Below, piece after piece: positions 1-10,578 of a DNA stretch of 64,000 nt. The DNA lies in NCBI GenBank assembly GCA_037127255.1, contig JBANSL010000018.1, forward strand, positions 14,605,175-14,669,174, written 5' to 3'. The notes below the pieces were generated by a model. It was given only the letters and a program-made list of their open reading frames with translations, did not search any database and was not told the origin of the DNA. Source of the stretch: Persicaria tinctoria. Taxonomy: Eukaryota; Streptophyta; Magnoliopsida; Caryophyllales; Polygonaceae. Every line of letters starts with the position of its first letter. Within the stretch, counting starts at the first letter, position 1. Both the position numbers and the translations under genes were made by a program.

Positions 1-2580
1 TAAAATCAATTCTTTTGCCTGTTAAATATAACATATATATGAGTTGATTCTACAAGGATAGAGGCCTTACCAAGAACCTCGAGTATTCATTTTCACGATG
101 ACTTGTCTGATTGAGAAGAACTTGAGGGTTGCATTACTACCTAGACACCATATAAGATAAGAATATATCGGGTGCAAGTACTCAAAAGAGGGTTCTGATA
201 GAGAATATAGAACAACAATGTAGAAAAACCATGGTTTATGTTCACACCCAGGCAGGATTCATATGCATATGTAAACCATCAGATTTTTTTAACTTAAACA
301 AAGAAATTAAGTTAAGCTTAGAACTAAGCATGTATAAAAAAAAACCATGGTTTATGTATACACCCAGGCAAGATCAACCAAAGTTGATCTTAGACAAGTA
401 AAACAAGCATAGACAAGAATCATCCACACAAAGGTGACATGAGAATTTAAAGCATACTCAGATTTACAGGTATGGTCCATATGGACATTTGGACTAGTTT
501 AAAATAGGAAACATAATCTTTATGAACAAGACTTAAAGAAGAATACAAAACTAATGCAGAGACTTATGCATCAAGCCAACAACCCAAATAAAAAATGAAA
601 GTTTGTCACCACAACTGCTAGGGATTCATGATTCCAGATTCAAAAATCATAATGAGTTGTCATGTAAATTACCTGTCTCGTTATTTATGATAAGGAAAGC
701 TAAAGCACCAGCTGGTTGTGCAATATTTCCTTAAGTGAATGTGCAGTTGCCTCGCTGGACAATAACAACATCTCTTGAAAGCTAAAGACGGAAAAAAGAA
801 AAAAGTCAGAAGACTACAAATAAGTGTTAAAAAACAAGATCAAGCAAGTCCACCTAGAATATCATATTCAAGGCAAGATTCCTATAAAAATGGTTTTAGT
901 TTGCAACTCCACAAGTTAAAAAGTAGTTAGAATTGGTAGCACATCCTTTGTTAAAACAACAAAGCATGAAGAACTATGTTATTAATAGCATTTCAGATTC
1001 TTTCCATTAAGAGATTAGAATGGTTCACAATTTTAGCTAAATAGGAAAAAAAAAATCCTAGCTGATGTGATTTGGAATATCCTAAACTAAATTTCAATCA
1101 ATGTACGAAGGATGCTTATTTAAGATTCATAATTCATATCACCACATTTTTGGAAAAGATTAAGACTCAATATGTAAACCCTGCCCCCTCTCATGATGTC
1201 ATGAAGAAAATAACATCATATGTATGTAATAGAATTAAATTATTTACCTTATGCTAGCTATAGCACTAGCAACCAGAAAACCTACAATTAAACAATGTAA
1301 TGTGAGCTATACTTGGATAGTGTGGTTTAACTTGCTGACCAACCTACTTTTCTTGGATACAAACCCAAAGAACAAGTTTGAAGATGCAAATCAGTCCAGT
1401 CACCGGTGAAAAAAACGATGATATAATAATTTCAAATACATATTGTGTCTTTGTATCAAGCTACATGGACACACCAAAACTATCCAGAAATTCAGATAAT
1501 TTCCCTAATAATGTAGAGAGGAAAAAAAAAATATTTATCTATTAGCTCTAAGACTGTAAGAACTCCTATGTCGGGCCTTGGAAATAAAAAAAACTTTAAA
1601 CCCCCAAATTGTTCATACATTCAGAGTCCAATTCGACTAATAATTAATATAAAAAAAACACTTGTAAAAATATCCCATTCAAATCTGCAATTCATTTGAG
1701 CAAGGGTTAAGAGTATATACCCCAATACCCATAAGCTTACAAAGGTTTTGATGCTCACAGCTAAGGGTTCAAGGTGACCTTCGGTGCTCTCGAACCGGAT
1801 CTGATTAACTGTATGTACATAAAAGAGAGAATAACATACACGAACTGAACAACATAGCTCAAATTGCATTCTTTAGCAAACCTCTAAAAAGAAGGAAGCC
1901 CTCAATAATTGAAATCAGCATTACCTCTTCAGCAAGCACTCCTTGAGCAAACCACACATGCCATAGAAATAAAGTAACTTTGACATTACCTACATCATGA
2001 AACAACTGATCAATCTAAAATTTCTTAGATACAAGTGATACAAGTACTTGAATAACATTGAAGGCATAAAGCAAAGACTGTATTGTACAACTTTTCAGTC
2101 CAAGAAGGTGCTTTGCAGAGGTGAGCTCAGTATCAAATACTTTTAATTAGGATGCACCTTTTTTGTCTTAAACAGCATAGCATTTCAGCTCTCTAATTTC
2201 AGAGAAAAGCTCTTGAGTTCCAAGCCACAACTAGATATCATTTTCATGTCAATAGATAGACCTAAAAGTGTTTTATAGAGTGGATATTAAAATTAAGGGA
2301 AAAAATGAAGTATAAAACTATTGTGAAGAGAAATAAATAAAATGATCATGAAACAAACACCAAGATATTTTATAGAGTTTAAAAATATTTTTTATATAAG
2401 TAATTTCAAAATAAAATCCATTTTTAAAATTCAAATTCAACTCAAATCTTCAACCCATTAATTAAACCATATTTAGCTTGGGTATGCATAATAGTACACT
2501 GAATCTCATCTCATATAAGAAAAAGATGAAGATGCATATGGAAATTGAATACCCCATTTGCTTTATCTGACATCAATCAT
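1..2580. other. AT-rich non-coding region
   Basis: No convincing gene is visible. Open frames are short and unlike known proteins. The only exon-like piece is on the minus strand at 1741-1808. It is flanked by an AG acceptor (minus CATACAG) and a GTAAGC donor, and one frame reads NQIRFESTEGHLEPLAVSIK, which I do not recognise. The stretch may be intronic sequence of a minus-strand gene that runs out of the window, but I cannot show that. Confidence 0.4.
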
Positions 2581-2587
2581 AAAAACA

Positions 2588-2780
2588 AGAAATCTGCTTG
2601 AAGAATATTAATATGAAGAAAGCAAAGTGGAAAGTCTAGTACCCCTAGCAGAATACATGTTTAACAAACAAGAAATCTGCTTGAAGAAGAACCTCTCATA
2701 CTCAGCAGCTCAATAGTACAGTAATTTAAGTAACATTAATTTGAGCACCTAACCTCATCCACTTGAAATCTGCTTGAAGC
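2588..2780 (-). repeat. Three copies of a short exon-like motif
   Basis: The plus-strand motif AAATCTGCTTGAAG occurs near 2590, 2672 and 2766. The last two copies share about 30 bp of further similarity. The third copy directly follows the formin-like exon fragment at 2797-2889, so the set looks like local duplication of a decayed exon end. On the minus strand each copy reads roughly FKQIS. Confidence 0.5.
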
Positions 2781-2796
2781 AGAACCCCCCATACCC

Positions 2797-2889
2797 ATCA
2801 TTTTCTGAAGAAGAAAGTTCTTGGAGAACTTTGTCCAACCCCTTACTGATTGACTGCATCTCCTCAACAAGAAATTTTATTTGTACCCA
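2797..2889 (-). pseudogene. Formin (FH2 domain) exon fragment
   Basis: The minus strand reads QIKFLVEEMQSISKGLDKVL followed by QELSSSENDG. This matches the late FH2 segment of plant class II formins, where an EEMQ-ISKGLEKV-QEL-SENDG block is typical. FH2 domains nucleate and cap actin filaments. No other FH2 exon could be identified around it. The frame closes soon after SENDG, and the following motif is triplicated and disrupted. I read it as a decayed exon or a captured fragment. A real exon of a long-intron gene is the alternative. Confidence 0.5.
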
Positions 2890-3423
2890 GATATAAAATT
2901 GTGAAATAGGTCAGAATTGTTGTGAACATATCTGCACAAATAGCATGGCCAAGCATGACTGGACCTGAAACATTGGCGTGAGTGCATTTATGGATAGTCA
3001 TTGTGGCATGAAACCATTAATTAAAATTATAAGCATCCTTATAAAGTCATACTCAAGCTGGAACCAATTACATCTCTGAACTAGAAGGTGAGTCATGCCA
3101 AGATGATTAGTAACACTCATAGCATTAAACAAGTTACTGGAATCTTTGGCTTCCCTAGTAAGTTAATAAGTAATCAAAAAATAAATATAATGCATGTCGG
3201 AAGCATCACTGCACTTACATTGCCAAAGAACACCTTCCACACAGTGCATGCTTGGACATTATTTTGCTTTAGCTCACCAATATTCATTTGTCGTTGGAGC
3301 TGCCACAACAAAAGGATGCATCGATCAATTCACCAAAATTTAAAATGACTAGTTGAACATTTATAAATATATAAAGAGCTCTATTTATTTGACCTTCTTT
3401 TTGTTTGAAATTCCTTTTTCTTT

Positions 3424-3522
3424 CTATTGGTTATCCTGTTCTTCGTCATCAGAGTCTAAATCGGCCTTCTTATCAATTGTATCTTGAGCAGTCTCATCCT
3501 TGTATTTTTTTTTATCATTGTC
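3424..3522 (-). other. Candidate C-terminal exon, acidic/lysine-rich
   Basis: On the minus strand a TTCTTAG acceptor is followed by a 32-codon open frame rich in K, D and E. It contains KADLDSDDEEQDNQ and ends with TAG. It looks like the charged tail of a nuclear protein, but the family cannot be named. It could pair with the possible first exon near 4191, but no intermediate exons were found. Confidence 0.25.
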
Positions 3523-4149
3523 CTAAGAAAAAAGGCAAAGAGAGACATGAGTTCCAGAATGTCCTGAGAAAAAATGCAGTAGAGATAAACATGAGTTCAA
3601 CATACAATGGGATATATACTAATTAATCAAAGGTCACCTAAAGGTGTTTCTCTTTGCCATGTTACCGCACTGATGATACCTTGGTAATGGTCATGGAAAC
3701 ATTAGACGATTACAGCAATGTATAAGCCAAAAGGCCATGGCACGACTTAATTTCATGACAACACTTTTATAAGAACATATTATAAAAAATTAGGCATCTT
3801 TTCATGTAGGAGACTACAAAGACTGTATATGGAGTTGCTCAACAAATCTTGGTCTTGCATTCAACACAATAAAAAATATAATAGCAATTTATGTGTTGAT
3901 ATTTTTGAATTAAGGTTAATGAGCTTGTCCACTAACAGTAGTATTTTAGCTTTAGGTTTAACTCACAAGCCACTTCCTAAATAGTGGAAATTTAATAATC
4001 AAACAGCCTAGAAAATGACCATCTTCAATTGAACTTCATTTGTCACATGAGCAAACACAAACAGTTAGAATTAACCATGAAATGACTCATTAAGAAGACA
4101 TTCCTAACCTTACTCAACCAAAGAGCCAACCATAGACTTTCCTGAGGTG

Positions 4150-4760
4150 GTAGTGTCATACCTGCACTAACCTCTGGCGAAATCGACATCGGGAACAATT
4201 AGGGTTTGCCTGGATGAATAGGGATTCACAACCCATCAGGAGAAACAGCGGCGATGGCGAAGATCAGCAATTCCAAAGGAGGGCTTCCAGCGGCAGTGTA
4301 CAAGTGGTGAGGAAGAATGCAACAGGTGGTGCTAGCCCGGTGGGGGTGTACCAGAAGCAGCGGCGAGAGAGCGGGTGACGAATCTGGGGAGAGAAATCCG
4401 GCGGCGGAGAGAAGAGGGTGAATAGTAGGTAGAGTCAAAGGTGAAGGTGACGGGACGACGATGGTGAAGGTGGATTGGGTGAACACCGATGGCTGGCGGC
4501 GAAAAGTTGAAGACAGGATATACAAGAACGATTGAGCTTGAAACAACGGCGGACGAAGATGAAAAAGGATGAGGAAGGAGCAAGGGCGGACATGGATGGA
4601 TCTGAGAGTCGAGATGGAGCGAGGGTTAAGGACGAGGAAAGAGCAAGAGCGACCATGGATGAATCTGAGAGTTGAGAGGGAGATGATGGAGAACGAGGGT
4701 TAGGTTTTCAGATCTGAAAGTGATAGTGAGAAGCGCGAGAGGAGGCACAAGGGTTAGGGG
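4150..4760 (-). other. Possible 5' end of a minus-strand gene
   Basis: The base composition changes to GC-richer, purine-biased DNA typical of a plant 5' UTR. On the minus strand an ATG at 4191 starts MSISPEVSAG, followed by a GTATGA that could be a donor site. Several overlapping frames are open because of composition, so none is taken as coding. No family was recognised. Confidence 0.25.
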
Positions 4761-4799
4761 TTATATTTATTCTTTGTCTTTTTTTAAACAAAAAAATAC

Positions 4800-5070
4800 A
4801 TTTTTTTTTGCCATGGCATTACATTACCGTAGCTAGGCAATAGGGAAAATCGATAAAATTGCCACGGCAAAGTTTGCCGTTGCCACGGACAATCTCTGCC
4901 GTTGCTATATAGGGTGGCAAAATTGTTTATATTTTGTAGTGTAGCTACGGCAGACCCTTGCCGTTGCTACCGTGCTCCTCATCCGTAGCTCCACCGTGGC
5001 CAAAATTACCCTACTAGCTACGGCATACCCTTGTCGTTGCTACCGTGCGTGGCAAAAATGTTTGCCCTCA
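4800..5070 (-). mobile_element. CACTA-type transposon terminus with subterminal repeats
   Basis: The minus strand carries CACTACAAAATAT, with its outer end at 4941. This is the standard CACTA terminal motif. Around it are many copies, in both orientations, of a TTGCCGTTGCTA-like unit, as expected of CACTA subterminal repeats. Similar repeats continue beyond 4941, so two termini may be nested or abutted. The other end was not located. Confidence 0.5.
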
Positions 5071-5887
5071 TTTTGCACTTTTATTTGTTTCAAATTATGC
5101 TCAAGTCCATGAAATAATTTTTATTTTTTTAAAAAATAATTCTATAGTTAAAATTTAATAATTATTTTTGAAAAAATATTGTTTATTTTATTTTCAATTT
5201 AATTGAGTTTTTTCCTATTATTTTTTTATAAAAAAAAGATTTGTTTTCCTATTTATTGCTTATGTAAGGCTTGATGATATAAATTTTTTTTTTAATTTTC
5301 AAATTAAACGGAAAATAAAAACAACCTACATGAAGTTTTGTATTCTTGAAAATTAAATGTAAGTGGTCGGTTACAACATAAAAAGATTGACTAAATTCTT
5401 TGTGTTATAGCTGGATAAGAATTAACAATTAATGTATGACCGATTGTATTCTTGAAACTACAATGGTCGTATGTCTCCCCATTTATTTTGTAGTTAATTT
5501 CTCAACCTGCTCACCTATTCCATTTCCACCTTTATATAGTGATCAAAGTTTCAGGTAATTTGTACTGGGAGATACGTTAACTTTCTTCATCCCACTTTTT
5601 TTTTGTTTTTTTTTTGTTTTTGCATTTGTACGTAAATCTTCGACCTCTCTTGGTGGTGAGATGAACAAAATTTATATGCAACTAAATGTGTTACAAAGCT
5701 ACAATCCAAGGTATAACATTAATATATTGTTTATATATGAGGTTTTTTTTCTCACTTAATTTAGTTAGAATTCATTTGTTTCCATCTATTAAGTATTTTT
5801 TTTCCTTTCAAAATGATATATTGACTTACTTTATAATTTGTAGCTATTAAATCGAGGTGATATATATGAGTTTAAAGTGATGATCGA
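5071..5887. other. AT-rich intergenic DNA
   Basis: Long A/T runs and no supported gene, RNA or element boundary. Confidence 0.5.
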
Positions 5888-5890
5888 TTA

Positions 5891-6002
5891 TTTGATAATT
5901 ATATAACTTTTTCCTATCAATTTGTTTATATATGTAGATCATATTATTTGATAATTATATAACTTTTTCCTATCAATTTGTTTATATATGTAGATCATAT
6001 TA
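5891..6002. repeat. 56-bp tandem duplication
   Basis: Two almost perfect head-to-tail copies of a 56-bp AT-rich unit start at 5891 and 5947. Each contains TTTTTCCTATCAATTTG. This is a simple local duplication. Confidence 0.85.
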
Positions 6003-6362
6003 TAATATAGCTGTCCATAACCTTATTAAATATGACTGAGAAGATTGATCAAGGAGCCTTTGGATCGAGTTTGGATGCCATATTTTAGCATATAGTATGA
6101 AGATTTCTAGCTAGAAGCTAGGGGATAGCTTGGTAAGGAACTCCTTACCCGTAAATCTCATCATATTAAGGTGTATGCAATCATTTACTTTTTTTTTACT
6201 CTTAAAAAATACCTTACTCAAAATAATAAATAGCTTAAAATAACATATTATATGTCATTAAGTAACAATTACATTTAAACATATTTTTAGATACATGATA
6301 CATATAAATGTTTTTAAATAACATAAACAAACATATAAAATGAAAATTTTCCTGCATGTATG

Positions 6363-7121
6363 TAGGGGTGGGCACAAATCCCGCAAATCCCGTCCCGTCC
6401 CGCATCCCGTCCCGATCCCGTCCCGATCCCGGTGGGATTTAGGGAAAAAAATTTCAATCCCGTCCCGATCCCGTCCCGCAAATATTACGCGGGACGGGAC
6501 GCGGGACGAAGAGTTGGAATCCCGCAAATCCCGTCCCGTCCCGCACATATATAATTTTATATATTTATGTATTTAATAAAAAATAATAAGAAGATATAAG
6601 AATATATTTATATTATACCTTAACATTTATTTAAATCTAAATTTTAAATAATAATAAAAACACTAAAAATATATAAGAAATGAAATATTGTTGCTACTGT
6701 TGCTAGGTAGTTGCTACTGTATTATCATTCTTTGAATTTAATTTGTTCTACTACCTAGCTACGTTGAATAAAAAAAAAATTGTTCTACCTACCTACTGAT
6801 GTTTTTGTACATGTAATGGGATTATCAAGCTACTGTTGTTTTTATATATGTAATTGGATTATTATTTATTAAGTTATTATGAATATATGAATTTAATTTA
6901 TACCTTTCTACTTGTTATTTTTAGATTATATTTTATTCATTTTTTTACGAGGGACAAATCACGTCCCGTCCCGATCCCGTCCCGTCCCGTGAGGGATAAG
7001 ACCCGGCGGGATTTGAAAAAAATATATTCAATCCCGTCCCGATCCCGTCCCGCAAAAAATACGCGGGACGGGACGCGGGATTACCCCAATCCCGTCCCGT
7101 CCCGTCCCATGCCCACCCCTA
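6363..7121. mobile_element. Non-autonomous hAT-type element, 759 bp
   Basis: The ends are a perfect terminal inverted repeat, TAGGGGTGGGCA at the left and TGCCCACCCCTA at the right. They are flanked by an identical 8-bp duplication CATGTATG at 6355-6362 and 7122-7129. Terminal sequence and duplication length fit the hAT superfamily. Inside each end lies a block of tandem CCCGT/CCCGAT units (about 6380-6545 and 6960-7105) in the same orientation. No transposase is encoded, so it would need one in trans. Confidence 0.85.
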
Positions 7122-7155
7122 CATGTATGCATATGGTTTAGTTTACAGTCAACAA

Positions 7156-9706
7156 TGTAACGACCCGAAATTTAAGTACCCGAATTAACCTCCATAAACC
7201 TACTTAGAAGGTAAATAAGGTTCGGAATACTAGATTATCGGGGAACGTTATAGAAGAAGTTTGATCTTCTTCCGTGAGCTTTGGATCTTACGACCGAGTA
7301 CGAGTTATTATTAGGTTCATTTAAGCGGAAGATTTAGTTGTCAAAAAATGGGGATTGCGAACCCCGAAAAGATCGTAAGCCCGTTGGAGGCTTCACCTGT
7401 CCTAGACTATCGCGAAAACGTTTCGAATAGAAATAAAAGCGGAAATCATAAATACAACAAAACGCCACGGCCACGCCGGGTCAAAACGATAAAAGTATGA
7501 GCAAAAGAGTACGATTGTCAAGTGCCTCCCTCACTCTAATCGTCCAAAAGGTCTGTCCCGAAACCCATCCACATAAGCAAGTCATATCGGGTAAGGGGTA
7601 CCTGAATCTAAAAAACAAGAAATATATCGGGGTCAATCATCGGAAATATGCACACTCCGTGCCATATAAAGAGGCATACTTAAACTACATGAATGTTAAA
7701 ATGCAACACATAAGCAAGTGTATAGATATATATAAATGCGAAATAAACACACAAGGGCCCGTATCATCATCATAATCATCAGCATCATCATCCTTCTCAA
7801 ACGTACTCATCCTTCTCAAACATACTCATTCTTTCTCATCATAAGCCTTTCATTATTTCATTCGTGTTCCATCGAATATAAGTCATTCATTTAGATTCTG
7901 ACGGCCGTCCTACCATAGACACATAACATACATATGAATTATTGGATTTACTAAGTTCATCCTACGTCATATTACCAGTTTATATTCCTAAACATGTTAC
8001 TAGGTCGCGTGATGCATGAAGACTCTCGATAAGACAAAGAGTATCACATAAATCCATCATGAGTAAGTCCAGGGGACTTACCTGGAGTCCGGAGAATAAG
8101 CAAGCAATAAAGTGCACAACCAAGGATCCAATCAACAAGAGCCTATTAATTTCATTAAGCTTTCATTAGGTGGTATTCTAATGCAATGTACCCAACCTAA
8201 TAATCATCATACATCCACATAAGGTTCACGATTCTATAGATTACGCACTTTGGTTAAGTGATCCGGACTTAACCAGTTATAATCTATATCGTATTATCAC
8301 ATAATCGATTTTCTTCTTATCGGATCATAAGCCAAGTTATGGGTATACTTCATTTCTGTATTTTATATGCTCTAAGTTTCGGTTATGCCATCACATATTT
8401 AACCATATTCTTAGCATTCCCTTAGCCAAGTTTTCTAACCGAGTCATTATAAACACTGGTTACTAAAATTATAATAACTCTTGATCCAACCGTTGGATCG
8501 CCCTAATTTTTTAAGGACAGTTAGATAACATTCCCATGAACATCATATTAATATTTCAGCCGAATCAGACCGTTGGATTGGAAATAAAGTCCAAATTACA
8601 GAGGCATATATATCCATTTTGTTGTTGTGACATTTGCTACAAAACGCAACCAAAAACACATAGAGGCTCCACTTCCTAGGCCCTAATTTACACATAAGGA
8701 TCCTAACCTATAGAGGGGAAGGTGGATGAGAGATTACCCTCGAAGCCTCTCTCGAAAAAGACCAAATTACCCCTCCAAGCTTCCCGGGACCTTGCGCCAA
8801 ACACCTAGCATTTTTGACAAATCCAAACCAAAACATAAAAGGAATCCTTAGACAAAAACCTTCAAAATTAGTTGTAAAACAAGTATAAAATCAGATTTGA
8901 AGGGGAGGAAACCAAGACTCACCCAAACACACTTGAAAACCTCAAGAACACAAAGGGCTCAGCACAGCTGGCTCGGAAACGGGGCTCAACGGGTGGCTTA
9001 ATGGGACTGGATTTTTGTGAACTCACTATGGTTGGAAAGGCCTCTCTTTTGTGGATATTTGGGTTCAAGAATCAGCCAAAAAGCTTGAGTGAGGAGGGAG
9101 TTATGGTGGTTTGAAGTTGGCAAGGTTGCTAGGGCAACTTGCTCTCTCTTTCTTTCTCTCTTTCTTTTTCTTTCTTTCCTTCTTCTTTTCTCTGATTTCT
9201 GGCGTGTGGAATGGCTAAATGAGGCCATAAATGTGTCCTTAAGAGATCCAAAAGGGTGGGCAAGGGTGGTCAAGGAGTTGGTGTGTATTAGGTAGCATAG
9301 TGAATGGAATAGGACTTGGTCATTCAAAGGTGTCAATCCATGGGGGGGTTTTATTCTTTAATCAACAAAATGATGGCTCATATTTGATCATATAAAGGGC
9401 TGAAATGGGGTGGTTTGGTCAGCAATTTAATGTTAAAACAACGTCCCGAAATGTCGCGACAAGTTACGAAAATTACCGAAATAAACGGATGACAAGGCTT
9501 TTGCCTCACTAATATTTCTCGGAATTTTATCATACGAATTCCAATAGATTGGAATTGTAATCCTCTTTCCATATAAAATATGTCATCCAAAAATTTTAAA
9601 TTTTTCCGGGTTTTCAAAATCGTCAAAAGAAGGATAATTGATCGAATTATCCCTCGGAAATTAATTAAATCTTAATTAATCATAATTAAAATTTTCGGTC
9701 TTTACA
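7156..9706 (-). repeat. 3' LTR (element orientation)
   Basis: 2551 bp, beginning TGTAACGACCCG and ending GGTCTTTACA on the plus strand. By eye it differs from the other LTR by one base substitution (CC versus TC in the GAGGCCATAA stretch near 9220) and one G in a homopolymer near 9342. Open frames inside are duplicated in the other LTR and are not genes. It contains a CT-rich tract at about 9143-9185. Confidence 0.95.
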
Positions 9707-9721
9707 ATCATCCACCTCTAA
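9707..9721 (-). other. Polypurine tract of the retrotransposon
   Basis: Immediately inside the 3' LTR the minus strand reads TTTAGAGGTGGATGAT, a purine-rich run in the expected place for plus-strand DNA priming. Three further copies of its core lie at 10168-10312. Confidence 0.6.
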
Positions 9722-10578
9722 AACAAGTCTCGTCCCCGAGACCAAAAAGATTCAAACCGGTGGAGAAGGTGTTAAACCTTGAGTCCTTGGATCGGAACAA
9801 AAGGCACGCGATCATCTCGGATGCGTCGTCCAAGAATCTCATGATGCTTTTGTCACGACCGTAATAGTCTCGAACGGCGTCGTCGAGCATGTGAATGGGC
9901 GCCCCCATCACATCTCGCCTCAACCCCCAAGAGTATCACAACTCGAGAGAAATCATCATCCTACCGCTAGGTCTTAGCGGAAATTCCACGATGGCCGTCG
10001 CGGAAAGTCCGTATCCACTTTGCGAAGCACAATGAGCTTACCCGGATCATGGAAGCTTTAACTCAAATCATTTTCGAATCAATTCCAATTAAAAGGTGTT
10101 GGCGTCCTGACACGACTTGGCCTAGACTCCTCTAGACTCCGCTCGACCTTCTCTCTCGGGAGGTGGTCATCCACCTCTAAAGTTCAAACCCAATTCCCGA
10201 CATTCTATTCTCCCAACAGGAGTGTGGATCAAAATCCACCTCTAAGGATCAAACATATGATCTCATTACGACTCAATCAAAACAGAGGGTGGATTAACAT
10301 CCACCTCTAAGGCTAAGCCTTATTCCTTTTCCTAGGTTCAATATTCCGACATACCATCATTTATCAACCATACTCACAACAATCACATAATTATAACGAT
10401 ATCATATCAGTCATATATCAAAAAGTATCACACATCAATGATAATCACATCATATAGGACCGCTCATGGGCCCCACCACGCATATCAATCACAGAAAATG
10501 CGCACTCAATCACAGAGGTAAACACCCAATCACACATAGTACGGCTAAGGGTCCCCTTCCCAGGTACTCACCGGCCAC
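9722..10578 (-). other. 3' untranslated region of the retrotransposon with repeated hairpins
   Basis: This is a non-coding stretch between the pol stop codon and the 3' LTR. Copies of the polypurine-tract core (plus strand ATCCACCTCTAA) sit at 10169-10180, 10234-10245 and 10300-10311. Each is preceded by a partial inverted copy, giving short stem-loops such as AGGTGG-TCAT-CCACCT. No open frame of note. Confidence 0.6.

Noticed and set aside
4226..4656. Three overlapping minus-strand open frames rich in Ser and Pro
   Set aside because: Overlapping in different phases and low-complexity. They reflect composition of a 5' UTR-like region.
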